Below the pieces are notes generated by a model. It worked only from the letters and a program-made list of their open reading frames with translations, made no database searches and was not told where the DNA came from. The translations under genes were made by a program, and so were the position numbers. This document shows, in pieces, positions 33,191-44,904 of a stretch of DNA of 64,000 bases. Source of the DNA: Diabrotica undecimpunctata (Eukaryota > Arthropoda > Insecta > Coleoptera > Chrysomelidae); contig NC_092805.1 in the NCBI RefSeq assembly GCF_040954645.1, positions 17,138,741 through 17,202,740 of the forward strand, read 5' to 3'. The stretch's first letter is position 1. Each line of letters begins with the position of its first letter.

Positions 33191-33740
33191 AGACATAAGA
33201 AAATGGAGCAAATCACTAGAAAATATTCAAGCATGAGACTGTAAGTGATATTGAATTGTTTATTCTTTGATAAGGATTGCGATATTTTTCTAACTATTCC
33301 TTTTGAAAATAAGGTTCACTTTACTTAAATTATACTTTTATTGTTTGGATGTAACTGATTATTGATTGAATAAAAATAATCTCTGTTTAATTTCTTGTAG
33401 TTATTGACATTTAATAAATACTTTTAGACCCAAGTAACTTCGATTATCTTTATATCAACGTTCGTAGTTGAATCAGTTAGAGCAATACTTCAATTTCCTG
33501 AAGTCTCTCGATATTTTAACTTTATGTTTGCGTGTCAAGCTTGATTGAAAATGTTATTGAACATTCCAACTTTACGGTTTACGATCGAAGACGTAAATAT
33601 GATAAATATTGTAGCGTTTGCGATCATAAGTTTCGAATTTTATTTAAAGAAATGATTGGAGTGAGGAGCATCCAGCCGTAAAGATGATATGTAAATAGGT
33701 CAGGGCTTATGCACAAACACACATACACATCCACACACAC

Positions 33741-33752
33741 TATATATATACT

Positions 33753-33807
<55 letters not shown>

Positions 33808-33820
33808 TACTTATATATTA
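33741..33820. repeat. (TA)n microsatellite
   Basis: TATATA-type run with CTTATATA interruptions at both ends. Confidence 0.95.
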
Positions 33821-35115
33821 TATTGGTATTGTAATATTGAAATATAATAAAACAATAATTAAATTAATTATAATCCAATTAGCTAGGTAATTAAAACAAA
33901 ATTTTTATTTAATGAATTTTATTACTAATATGTGAATAAATTTTATTAACGACGCCAATTTCATAATTCATATGTTTTCTTATCTCAGGGTTCATACTTA
34001 AGTTCAAAAAATACCTTTATCTTCAATAGTGTACAATAAGAGAGGAGTAAATAAAAACAAACTCAAATTTGTGTAATACAATTAAAATATAATAGTAAAA
34101 TAAACCTTTTTAAAACTGTTTATACAACTAATGAAATCCCATAAAAATAAATGTTCACCAAATCATATAGTTTTTACATATAAAATTTCAATAGGAAAAT
34201 TAGTCCCATCTATTGTCTCGTCTCAATAAATTTTTCTCTGTACTTTATGAAAATGATTCACTTTAATTAACTCTCTATAGAAAAACTCCTTAGCTGGTTC
34301 TGCTTATAAAAACAGTCCTGCCGATCAAAAGAACGTTCGGACTCACGTTTCTATCTTCTTTTGGGATTGCCCCTATCTGCTTAACTACGAATCTCTCCGG
34401 GAATAATAATTTGTTTGTACTTATACATTCTGCACTCTTCATCCGGCAAATCAGCTTTCAAAACTTACTGACACTATTATTTTCACAAAATCTTTACTTT
34501 TCTTTCAATGTTTAAAACAAAACACACTTGTCGATTTGATCTTTCCTCACTTCCCGTTCAACAGCAGATGTTCACTTTTTCTGCTTCAAAAATCATTCTC
34601 GTCTCTCAATTCCTTCCATAATTTTCTGTTGACCAATCAACATCCTCGACTCAATTCTTCAAATGCCAACACTTTTCAATTCCCATAATTGTGTACAAAA
34701 ATATGAGACAAAGACTTTCTACTTTCTACTAATACCCTTAATGATTTGTTTCGTGGTAACTGAAATTAATCCTTGAAAAAAATGCAGGTACATTTGATAT
34801 TTTAATATAACATTCTATTTACTTAAACTAATCTTAAATACCTATCCTAATTTGAAAAGTCCGAAATTTACCGTAAATCTAAAATTGAAAAAGTCTCTTT
34901 TCTTCACAAAACAATATAACTTTACAATACAATAAAATTAAACCGTATATCTAAATATGATATAACTATAACATGATTTTACAAATTTTTGTGTCTTCTT
35001 CATTTTCTCTATTAATTTTTCTTGATATACATTTTCGGATCATATCAACATTTGATTTTTATTTATAATTTTTTCTTTTTATCTATAAACAAAGGAATAA
35101 TTTAAAAAACGTCAA
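33821..35115. other. Non-coding flank of gypsy integrase, possible LTR
   Basis: This lies 3' of the minus-strand integrase gene, where a 3' LTR would be expected. Read on the minus strand it has a block with TTTTTATAAGCAGAACCAGC near 34295-34315 that could be a core promoter. The matching upstream LTR is not in the window and the LTR limits cannot be set. No other gene is visible. Confidence 0.35.
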
Positions 35116-35121
35116 GCTCTA

Positions 35122-36190
35122 TTATTCATTAATTTTATTATTCCCGCCAATGTATCTTTCATCAAACTCAGAGAAAAAAAAAACTTTCCCGTCCATGTAT
35201 CTATTCAACAAAAAAAAAATGGATGTAGGTTTGATTTTTTCGTGGTACTTGTATATATAATTTATATTAAATATTCCCCTGATGTTTCCAATATCTAAGT
35301 GTTCTAAAGCATAACTGTTGATTCCATTTTCATTACGCACCCTGTATGGGCCTTCAAATACTGGTAGCAATTTTGCACAGACACCGTTATTTAGATTTGA
35401 TACTCTCAACGCTCTTACCATTACTTTTTCTCCTGCTTCAAAAGTAACTGGCCTTCTTTTTCTTTGTCTCTGTTGGCGTTGGAGGTATTTTTCTCCACTT
35501 CGCCTTAATCTTCTTTCTACTATTTTTGTCCCTTGTTGGTATTCCCTTTGTTCTGGTTCTTCCCAGGGCCATGGTGGTGTTATCCCTTTTATCATAAATG
35601 CGGATGCCTCTTTTGTGTGGGGAATAGAGTTCAAATATTTTTCTATTCTTTTTCTTTTTGTTTCTATCCCAATGTCTGTGTTTGTCATCCGATGCTATGC
35701 GTAAAAATTTTGTGACCTCTTGTATCACTCTCTCTGAAGGGTTGCTCTGTGGTTGTCGTATACTCACAAATTTGGTATCGATTCCTCTTTGTCTCAATTG
35801 TCCTTTACATATATCATTTCGAAAATATGTGGCATTGTCTAACAGTATGTTTCTCAGTGTTCCAACTTCTTCAATAAATTGATCAGTCTTTCCAACTATT
35901 TCCGTACCTTTTGTTGTTCGGCAGCAATATAATTTTACGTATTTTGAGAATAGGTCGACTATTACCAAAATATGTTTATTCCTCTGTGTTATTTGGATTA
36001 GGTCACTTAGCATATCTATTGCAACGATATCGAGTTTCTGTCTGGATATTATATTTAGTGGAATGTTTTCATTTTTAAATGTCTTACTTTTATATTTTTG
36101 ACATATATCACATTTTCTCGTGATATCCTTTGATATTTTATAGTCACCTTTACTAATATAATTTTCAGTGAATACTAGCCAAACTTTCCT
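35122..36190 (-). pseudogene. Gypsy-type (Ty3) LTR retrotransposon integrase
   Basis: Minus strand, in order: the end of the HHCC zinc domain (HIGSRKVW, then ITRKCDICQKYKSKTF) near 36060-36190; catalytic core LDIVAIDMLSDLIQ (first Asp), LVIVDLFSKYVKLY, NILLDNATYFRND (second Asp) and RQPQSNPSERVIQEVTKFLR (Glu). A frameshift near 35665-35690 follows, then the C-terminal part IEKYLNSIPHTKEASAF, FEAGEKVMVRALRVSNLNNG and KLLPVFEGPYRVRNENGINS. All catalytic residues survive. The integrase would insert the element's cDNA into the genome. Protease, RT and RNase H are not found upstream, so only the 3' end of pol remains. Confidence 0.82.
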
Positions 36191-36399
36191 GCTTCCGATG
36201 TGTTAAAATTTATTTTTAATTATTCGAATGAAAGTCACTGGATGTTGTTTTCTTATGTCCCCGCCAAATTTGATCTTAATGTCACTAGAGGTTTGTATGA
36301 TAACTTCTCGATTTTCCCGAACAAAAGCTCTTCTTTCCATTTCTTCTACTGTCTTTTGGATTTCTAAATAATCAACTTAAGATTAACAGTTCCCTCCTC

Positions 36400-36545
36400 C
36401 TCAACCAATTTAGTTAAAGACTATATAGTGTAAACACATACCAAAAATAGATCACTTGAGAAAGGCACTCTGCCGAAGCAGCTGTAGCGATTAGATATTA
36501 TAATAAATTTTGTGGAAGTTTTGGAAACAAAGTTTTCTGTGTTTT
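36400..36545 (+). other. Possible Penelope-type terminal region with hairpin
   Basis: ATCACTTGAGAAAGGCACTC followed by TGCCGAAGCAGCTGTAG forms a GGCA/TGCC stem and resembles the GAGAAAGGC...GCCGAAAC hairpins seen in terminal regions of insect retroelements, probably Penelope-like ones. TTTTGTGGAAGTTTTGG follows. No coding part adjoins it. Confidence 0.35.
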
Positions 36546-36574
36546 ATTGTTTCATATAAGAATATATGTATTGA

Positions 36575-36830
36575 AAAATGACAAGTATCCTGAAAGAAAA
36601 ACTGCAATACGACGAATTACAATTTTGTTATGTATAAATATGAAAGGTGAAAAGAAAGAACCACTTATCATAGGCAAAACCAAAAATCCTTAATCGTTTA
36701 AAGGTTAAACACATCGACAAGTTGGATCTTAAATAGGTCTTCGATAAAAAGGCATAGATGACATCAGACATTATGACGACACAATTAAAATTATATTTAA
36801 TATGTAAATAAACAACGTAAAATGCAGATC
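36575..36830 (+). pseudogene. Pogo/Tigger-type transposase scrap
   Basis: The plus-strand frame reads AIRRITILLCINMKGEKKEP, then LIIGKTKNP and SFKG, and in another frame KKA, stop, MTSDIMTTQLKLYL. This matches the DDE core segment LLCCNMDGSEKLPLLVIGKS..P..FK and NKKAWMTSDIFE of Tigger/jerky transposases. The Trp of AWMT is a TAG. Nothing of the catalytic Asp regions is kept. Confidence 0.6.
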
Positions 36831-36834
36831 AGTT

Positions 36835-37960
36835 ACTTTAATTTTCTTATGTTCTCTTTTAAACGAAGACGTTTTTTTTAGCGATAAGTTTTTAAATTCC
36901 AGACGTAACAGTGGTGTCTATTGGAAGGTTTTACTATATTTAATTTGAAGTGACATATTTTTCTGATAATTCCAAATTGCTGTTCTGTGAAAAATTGTTC
37001 TCTAGTAGGTTTTTATTTCATTAGTAAAAACATAATCGTGTAATGATATGTACGCAATATATTACATATTATTTTTATATCAATTTATAATTTCGTATCA
37101 CAGAAAAACACAAAGAAAACTTTTCACGAAACATTTACTTTTATAGCCCAACGGTAGTTACATCGTTTATAACGAAAAATATCGAAAACTTCTTGGGCGT
37201 AACTTTCCGAGATCCATTTGTCACTGTCGTTTCAAAACAACACTAGGAAATAAATCTTACCGCTTTCTTTTTCTCCTAATGACACCGCTTTTATTTATTA
37301 TATATGTTTGTGACCGATTTTATATTAATTTAAATTTAAATATTAATTTATAAATATCTTCTGTTTATTTATTAGATAAGGATGAATATTATAAAATCGG
37401 AAAATATAAATATTTTGCTAAATACTTATTGATAAATTATAAACACTAGTTAATGTTACAGTCAAATTTTTAGAGGAAAAAAGTCTGCTCAACAATCTTT
37501 CTTCATGTCTCGGGCCTTTGATAAGACGCATAATGCATTATATATATACGTAGAAACCGCTCCAAGAAAATCGTTAAGACATTGTTAGAAACCAAATAAA
37601 TTTCAGTCTCATTAGCAATAGATTTATAAATTCTATGCTCTCAGAAAGAATATATTCTAAAGGTGATATTAAGTTAGACCAAAATCCCCTCGTGAGCATC
37701 ATACAACTTAAAATGAGTTCCCTGTATATTTATTTGTTTTCTTCTATCTTATTTTGCGAGTACATACATATTTATGACTTATTGGTCTTTGGTGTAACAA
37801 CTTAAGCTTTGGTTTCCCCGAAAGCGGTACCGGCAAATTGCGACCGTAATATTGCGATGAATGACGTCAGATTGCGGTAGAAAAATCAAGTTCCTTTATT
37901 GCGGCAATAAAATGTGTAAACTTAGAAAGCGTCGTCTGTACTGTTTTGCGTTGAAAACGG
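36835..37960. other. No gene recognised; possible Harbinger left flank
   Basis: AT-rich to 37790. From 37806 the composition changes (GGTTTCCCCGAAAGCGGTAC, GGCAAATTGCGACCG) directly upstream of the Harbinger first exon. This could be the element's left terminus. No inverted match was found to the right. Confidence 0.4.
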
Positions 37961-37965
37961 GCGAC

Positions 37966-40370
37966 CATGGACAACCTCGATGTTGCTCTTTTAGTAGTGC
38001 TAGATGGTGAGGAATCAGAGGAAGAGAATAATAGAAGAAGTGAATCTGACCTTTTTAAAAATAGAACTATAGAGGACACCGGTCTTATTAGATTAGGTCC
38101 TAGGATACATAAAAGACGATCTTTGTACAATACCAACAAACCGTGTTCAGAATCCATTAACTCCTGAGCAGAAATTATGCCTGTTTTCAAGGTATGTATT
38201 TTCTTTACTATTGACTATATTAAACACAAAAGTAACACATAGTCTTACATATACTTTTATTTTGAAGAAATGTACATTTATTTGATAAATTTACATACAA
38301 GTATTTATAAAATATTTTGGGCCAGGCTCCGCCACTACTGAAGTAGCGGATGGTCCCATTGCAAATATAATGTTTGATGTGGAGCTACCTGCTGATGAGG
38401 GTCTATACTCACAGTCAGAACTTGTCAATGATGATATTTGTTTAATCTCTGCATTTCTGCATCTGAGCAGAAATTATGCCTGTTTTTAAGGTATGTATTT
38501 CCATTACTATTGGCTACATCAAACACAAAAGTAACACATAGCCTTACATATACTTTTATTTTAAAGAAATGTACATTTATTTGATAAATTTACATACAAG
38601 TATTTATAAAATATTTTAGGCCAGGCTCCGCCACTACTGAAGTAGCGGATGCTCCCATTGCAAATATAATGTCTGATGTGGAGCTACCTGCTGATGAGGG
38701 TCTATACTCACAGTCAGAACTTGTCAATGATGATAATTGCTCAATCTCTGCATTTCCTACTAAATTTCCAATTTGCCTTCGAAGCCTAGCCTGAACTACT
38801 TTTAACAACTGTTAGTTATTTTTGCCATTGATGCAAAGAATAAATCATTTTCATCTTGCTTTTCCGTATTTTTTAGATCTTGGCTTTTGGCTACTTGTAT
38901 TAATATTTTCAAACGTTTCTGCAGATGTGGATGTAGTTTGCGATGGATATTTGCGTTTATTAACTCTTAGAGTTTTTACAATTTTAGCTTCGGCTTTTTG
39001 GATATTTAAAATGTTGTTGCTAGTTTCATCTGCGGTATAGTTGTTGCTCCATGTAGTCGTCTTCATTTCTACAATGAGCTGTGCTATTTTCCACACTCTG
39101 TTGAGATTCAGACTGCTCTTTATTGCTGAGAGTACTAAAAATAAAATAAAAATATTTTATCAGTAAAATAAGGAAATATAAATTTACCTTGTCTTCGCCG
39201 AAGAGATACTATTTAAGAATGATAGCTGGACTGATCTTTTCTTTGCTGCTTCCCTAGATGAATCCGTGCTAGGCTTGTCTCGTCCTTTTATGTACTCATC
39301 TCTTACATATCCCTACCTCTTGCTGCAATCATTGTCTATAAATATAAAAACAAAAACAATGAGTTAGGTGTCATGAATTACTAGATGTTATTTTTTTAGT
39401 TTTTTGGCTACAGGAAAATCTTTTAGATCGTTGCCCTTTTAGTTTAGAATATGTCATTCATGGATTAGCATAATATTAAGGCAAGTTGCTGAATCCATTG
39501 TTACAAGAATGCTCACTTTGGTAATGCCACAACCAACAGAGGAAATGTTCAAAACAATATCTAGAAAATATAGATCTCTTTGGGATTTTCCGAATTGTAT
39601 TGAAGCAATTGATGGTAAACACATTCGAATAAAGGCTCCAAAAAATAGTGGTTTTAATTTTTTTAATTATAAGGAGTTTTATTCAGTGGTTATGTTGGCA
39701 ATTGTAAATGCAGACAATAAATTTGTTGCAGTAGACATAGGATAGCACGGGAGAGAAGGAGATGCAGGTAAATTTATTACAATACACGTAATTTTAATTT
39801 TTCTAATAAAACATATTTTATTTTAGGCATATATTCAAAAAGCAGATTTGGACAAAAGATTCTGCAAAAAGAATTTAATATTCCATAACCACAACCACTG
39901 CCTGGTATAAATATCCTAGTACCTCACGGTATTCTCGGGGATAAGGCATTTGCTCTTCATGAACATCTCATGAAAACATACCCAAGAAATCAATCAATGA
40001 CTGATAAAACTAAAGCAATATATAACTACCGACTTTCTCGAGTTGGCAGGACAATTGAAAACGCCTTTGGCATTGTTGTGCATTTTTTCGAATATTTTTT
40101 CAGCCAATTGCTACGCATTCTGAAACAAACGGATAAACAAATAATGTGTGCCTGTATCTGATATAATCTTCTGCGAGAATCAAACATACTTCCGACATCA
40201 ACTAATAGTAGAGAGTAATACCCACTACCTACAGAAAATTTTCTTCCACTAATTCAAAACAACGTACGTGGGGCAAATATAGCAGTCCAAATTCGTGAGA
40301 CATTTAAAACGTATTTTAATGGACCCGGTGCTGTAGCATGGCAGGAACAACATTATCGAGAAAATTAATG
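37966..40370 (+). pseudogene. PIF/Harbinger transposase, three exons
   Basis: Exon 1 (37966-38191) starts MDNLDVALLVVLDGEESEEE and, after a one-base shift near 38155, ends LTPEQKLCLFS at the donor GTATGT. Exon 2 (39400-39767) continues ATGKSFRSL after a TTTTTTTAG acceptor and holds FPNCIEAIDGKHIRIKAPKN (first Asp). Exon 3 (39827-40370) has GREGDAG/IYSKSRFGQKI across a GTAAAT...TTTTAG intron, LGDKAFALHEHLMKTYPRNQ (second Asp) and VGRTIENAFGIVVHFF (Glu). Stops occur in exon 2 (near 39450 and after VAVDIG, 39743) and exon 3 (39886), so the gene is dead. Intron 1 is 1.2 kb and contains exons of the opposite-strand MADF gene. Confidence 0.85.
38163..38758. repeat. 299-bp tandem duplication inside Harbinger
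   Basis: GAGCAGAAATTATGCCTG occurs at 38166 and again at 38465, and the whole 299-bp unit is repeated with a few per cent divergence. Each copy includes the end of transposase exon 1 with its GTATGT donor and the 3' coding end of the MADF gene. The right copy is the one joined to the rest of the MADF gene, and the left copy is joined to transposase exon 1. Confidence 0.95.
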
Positions 40371-40607
40371 AATTACAGCAATGTAAAATATTATAAATAA
40401 ATATTTTTGATATTAGTTAGAATTTGTGTTATTGTATTACCTGTTATTTGAAGTATCTGGGCAAGTTCTTTCCATAAACTCTGTTTTAGTTGGGTTTTCT
40501 TGTAATCTTTACATTAAACATTATACAAACATTCATGGTTTCTAACAAAATCTATTAATATTTCGTCCTGCTCACTTGTCCATTCAGTGTGTTTTAGTCC
40601 AGAACAC
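38590..40607 (-). pseudogene. PIF/Harbinger MADF (Myb-like) accessory protein
   Basis: Minus strand. Exon 1 (40607 to about 40443) reads MCSGLKHTEWTSEQDEILID, FVRNHECLYNV, stop, CKDYKKTQLKQSLWKELAQI and ends at a GTAATA donor. This is the first half of a MADF domain. Exon 2 (about 39345-39213) reads NDCSKRW, RDEYIKGRDKPSTDSSREAA and KKRSVQLSFLNSISSAKTR. Exon 3 (about 39133 down to 38590) carries SNKEQSESQQSVENSTAHC, then across frames DENDLFFASMAKI, VVQARLRRQIGNLVGNAEIE and LTSSDCEYRPSSAGSSTSD. In Harbinger elements this protein binds DNA and brings the transposase to the ends. The TAA in exon 1 and frame breaks in exon 3 inactivate it. Confidence 0.78.
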
Positions 40608-40927
40608 ATTACGCTAAAAAACACTTTTAAATAACGTTAACTTTAAAAGATAGAACATATAGGTATACCTATTTTATCAGTTGAAAGTTATTACTAGACT
40701 TCGGCAAATATGCAAATAAAAATGTAGAAAATATGCGCATAAATATGCACGCGTTTACCCGAAAATATGCAAATATTTTACAAAATATGCATACAAATAA
40801 ATAAAAAAATCGTAAAATAGTAACAATTTTATTTAAAAAAAAAGTGTACATAACTAAATATTTCCTACTATTCATTAAGATTTACATTTATTTTAAGTAA
40901 CTTCATCATTTTTAAGTATGAATAAAC

Positions 40928-43025
40928 TTATTTAGAATTATGGTAACAATAAATGACCAAGTGGTGTTCAAAATTTTCTAACAAAAACTTGTGGCTTCTG
41001 TCTGAGTACATATATTTATATATGAAAAAACTTCGTTCAACATCAACAGATGTAACGGGAGCATTTTTCAAACTAACCAAAACATTTGGTTCTAAATTAA
41101 TTGTTTCCGAAATATTTCCAGCTAGAACACTGACTACTTCAGAAAGAATATGGTAACCTTTATTTTTTTCCATAGTAGCTTCAAATTTTTTTAAAATATC
41201 TTTTCCAATATTACCTCTAACGTTCCGACAACATGACGCTAAATTTCAAGTAAATTTTTTATTAATGCTGTACTTTCGAACAATGACAGTTTTGGTGATT
41301 CTAACTGAGTAATTGTTTTTTGAACAAAATTAAAATTTGATTTTATAAATGAAAGTTCTTGTTGAAGCAAGTTACTCTGAAAAGTTTGTTTAGAATCCAA
41401 AAGAGATTGGGAACTTTCATCTGTTAACGTATCAATTATGTTCTTTATTTTAACAAAATGATCTGCATAAAAATTAGCTGCTTCTAACCATGTTCCCCAT
41501 CGCGTTAAAATAGGTTGTGGTGAAAGAGGAATGTTAGGTAGCATTTCTTTATAAAGTTGAATTCTTATACGAGATTTAAGAAATACTTTTTTGACACTGG
41601 ATATCATGGTATTTACAAGAGGAAACTTTTTTCGTATTTCCTCTGCAACTCTGTTTAATCCATGCGCTACACAAGTAACATGTATTAAATCTGGGAAAAA
41701 TATTTTTAAATTTTGTCCTGCTTTCACCATATAAGGAGCAGCATCCGATAAAATAAGCAGTAATTTATTAGAAGGAATAGTTGTCGGAAGAAAAAAAGTT
41801 GCTAATGTTTCTTGTATAAAACGCGAAATTGTTAAAGCATTTGTTTTCTCAAGTTGCTGGCATGAAATAAGATGAGATTTTGGTAAGGTATCTTCTTTAA
41901 GAACACCAATCAATAAATGAGCAATATACTTTCCTGAGGAATCAGTGGTTTCGTCTACAGATATGTAAAAATAATTATCTGCAATTTCTTCCTTAATATT
42001 AATTAACACCGACGAGTATAGCCCGTTCACATTATTTCTTCTTAGAGACCGATCACTTGGAACATTAAGTTTGCAATATTTTTTTAGAAACGAACTAAAA
42101 TTTACATTTGCTAATTTTGAAAGCGGTATGTTTGCAGACACTAATGCGCGACACAAGTCTTCATTAAAGTTTCTTCTTGCTCATCTAATTTTTTTGAAGT
42201 AGATTGGAAACATTTAGCCATTGAAGTTTGATGTTTTCCTCCTATTTTTCCTTTTTTTTGCAATGTGTGAAGCAGTTCTCACATGTTGGTCTATCTGAAA
42301 TTTCTTCTCACATGCTATCTATAAATAAAAATAAAAACCTTTATTTTAACCCAACCTTTAAAATATAAAAATATACAAGGTGTTTTTGGTTAATCAAATA
42401 ACTGGTTTGGAAAAAAAACACTCGCTAAGTGTTTTAAATGCAGTATTAATCCACAAATTAGTTTTTGTTACTAACCATTAGTACATCATATAACTTATTT
42501 TAAATTCAACAAAAGTTTTTTTTTTGTTAATTCAATTACAATAAAAATAATTGTGTTTTAGAATAGCTGACTTCATAAAAAAAGTAAAGGTGAAAAATTT
42601 TTCTAAATACACACCATTGTATTGTACCATGGACAATTTTTTCTCACTAAAGGAAGCTATTTTTCATTTAAAAACAACCTACGAGTACTAAATTTCAAGT
42701 AAATACGTTTATTGGTTTTAAAGTTATTGTTGTTATTAACTAAAAGAATTTAATTTTTTTAATTTTAACACCCTGTATCTCGAAAAGTAAAAAAGTTTGA
42801 CCCCTCATTAACTATATCGTTTTGTTCAATTTTTTCGAGAGTATCTACAGTCAAACGTTGTAAGTGTCATTTGGAAACACCCTGTATGTATGAAATATTA
42901 GATATTTAATAGAAAATATTAGATACTTACAATTTTGCCACAGACTGAACAGTAGATTTTTCCCATATTCATAGACAGCTCTTATAAGGTTTAATCCAAG
43001 TTGAAGCACTGGTTGTTTTAGGCAT
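40928..43025 (-). pseudogene. hAT transposase, two exons, frameshifted
   Basis: Exon 1 (43025-42931) starts MPKTTSASTWIKPYK and contains GKIYCSVCGKI, the first half of a zinc finger. A GTAAGT donor and TTTATAG acceptor bound an intron (42319-42930). Exon 2 starts IACEKKFQIDQHVRTASH, completing a C2-H2-like BED-type finger, then TSMAKCFQSTSKKLDEQEET. The core 41239-42156 has YISVDETTDSSGKYIAHLLI (first Asp), LILSDAAPYMVKAGQNLK (second Asp) and VTCVAHGLNRVAEEI. The C-terminal dimerisation part (40928-41173) reads SLKNAPVTSVDVERSFFIYK and FLLENFEHHLVIYC. Frameshifts near 42165 and 41225 and early stops in both exons inactivate it. Confidence 0.88.
42376..42884. mobile_element. MITE inside the hAT transposase intron
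   Basis: CAAGGTGTTTTTGG at 42376 and, inverted, CAGGGTGTTTCCAA ending at 42884 form short terminal repeats flanked by TA on both sides (42374-42375 and 42885-42886). A second internal ACACCCTGTATC copy lies at 42769-42780. The MITE makes up 509 of the 612 bp of the intron, so the original intron was only about 100 bp. Confidence 0.78.
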
Positions 43026-43624
43026 TATAAAATCACAATCTTCCTTTTTGTTACGCACAACGAGTGTTTACGCTTTGAATATCAAAACAAAAATGATTTA
43101 CAAATCTGAGCATCAAATTAGAAATGTTTAGGTACCTAATGCAATAAACTGGGAGATTTTGGAAAATCCCCAAATTAGGAACAAAACTATTAGCCGTTTA
43201 CCTGCTGTTAAGATACAATAAATTGTAGATAGATTTGGGGATTAGATCATAAAATGCAAATGAGCGAACCCTTAGCGATTATCCAATAACTGAATGCCTC
43301 AGTGACCGAGACTTTCTAAGAATGTTGAGGGCTACTTAAATTGATCTTCTTTGAAATTGTAAATGTTTTGTACCTGTAGAGATTACGTACTTAGATCATT
43401 TCTTGATTAAAATGACTACAAAATTTTATACAAGAATTGAAATAAATTGGTATGTTTAAAAATTTTCAAATACAGTATAAAAATCTGAACTTTTATGCAC
43501 TTTATGCAAACTTTTATACAAATATGCCAAAATATGAAATATTTGCATAAAATATGCACAATATGCAAAATGCATATTTGCCGAAGTCTAGTTATTACAA
43601 TATAAAAACACAACGAATCACCAC

Positions 43625-44903
43625 ACTTCAATGCCAAAGAGTGCAGTGACTATCGAACCATAAGCTTAATGTCACATACCTTGAAAATTATTCACAGCAG
43701 CATTCACACTTAACTAAAGCTGGATATTAATGACACACAATATGGGTTCCGCAATGGTATGGGTACCAGAGAGGCACTATTCTCCTTCAACGTGCTGACG
43801 CAGAGATGTTTGGATGTTAACCATCTTCTTTACAATTGTTTTATAGACTACAATAAAGCGTTTGATAAAGTAAAACATGACCGACTCATGGAAATTCTAA
43901 AAAATAAAAACCTAGATGAAAGAGATTTAAGGCTAATAACAAACTTTTATTACAATCAGCGAGCAATAGTACGAATTGAAAAAGAGACATCTGAAGAAAT
44001 GGAAATAAAGAGAGGAGTCAGGCAAGGCTGCATACTATCACCTCTATTATTTAACGCTTATTCTGACAAGGTAATTCGAGAAATTCTGGAAGATGAAACA
44101 GTCGGCATAAGAGTAAATGGAGTCTTAGTTAACAAAATCAGATATGCAGATGATACAGTAATAATAGCCGATAGTTTACAAGACCTGGAAAGACTCATAA
44201 GTAAAATAGTTTATGAAAATAACGAAGTTTATGAATATTTGTAAAAAAAACCACAATACTGACGAAATCTTTACAGTAGAAGGCCAGCAGATCGAAAGAG
44301 TAAAAAAGGACACTTACCTAGGAACACTTATAACAGAAAATAATGACTACACTGCAGAAATCAAAGTCAGAATCGAAAAAGCACGTTCTAATTTTATGGA
44401 AATGAAAAAGGTCCTATGTGGTAAAAATTTGACATTAGCTCTTAAAGTACGCCTAACAAAATGTTACGTATATAGTGTACTATACTATGGAGTGAAATCA
44501 TGGACGTTAAATCTAGACACAATGAGACGACTTAACGCCTTTGAAATGTGGACCTATAGAATAATTATGAGGGTTTCCTGGGGAGATAGAGTTACGAACA
44601 ATGAAGTACTGAGAAGAATAGGTAAAGAGAAGGAAGTTGAACTTATAATTAAAGAAAGGAAGCTACAGTATCTCGGACATGTGATGCGGGGCGAGAAGTA
44701 TGGCATCCTGCGACTCATAATGCAAGGAAAGATAGATGGCAGAAGAAGCATCGGAAGAAGACGAATTTCATGGCTCAAGAACCTTAGAGAATGGTTTATA
44801 TGCAGCTCAAAACAACTATTTAGAGCTACTGCTCAAAAATTTAAATAGCTATGATGATTGGCAACCTCCATAGCGGAGATGGCACCTGAAGAAGAAGAAC
44901 AGC
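43625..44903 (+). mobile_element. RTE LINE (family B), 5'-truncated
   Basis: Begins near NAKECSDYRTISLMSHTLK and continues in two open frames: YGFRNGMGTREALFSFNVLT, FIDYNKAFDKVKHDRLMEIL, RGVRQGCILSPLLFNAYSDK and KIRYADDTVIIADS (43759-44210), then YLGTLITENNDYTAEIK, YYGVKSWTLNLDTMRRLNAF, RKLQYLGHVMRGEKYGILRL and RRRISWLKNLREWFICSS (44213-44848). YADD is intact. A deletion of roughly 30-40 bp with a frameshift near 44200 and a stop near 43712 are the main lesions, making this one of the better-preserved family B copies. The tail is GAAGAAGAAGAA at about 44891-44902. Confidence 0.9.
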
Positions 44904-44904
44904 A

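Larger units (their letters stand above)
40695..43590 (-). mobile_element. hAT transposon, 2896 bp, 8-bp target duplication
   Basis: Terminal inverted repeats begin TAGACTTCGGCAAATATGCA at 40695 and, inverted, at 43590 (...GCATATTTGCCGAAGTCTA). Both sides carry GTTATTAC (40687-40694 and 43591-43598), the 8-bp duplication typical of hAT. Subterminal sequence on both ends is rich in ATATGCA repeats. One minus-strand transposase gene with one intron lies inside. Confidence 0.97.

Noticed and set aside
33821..35115. A defined 3' LTR for the gypsy-type integrase
   Set aside because: No second LTR copy is in the window to compare and no clear TG...CA ends, so the limits would be guesswork.
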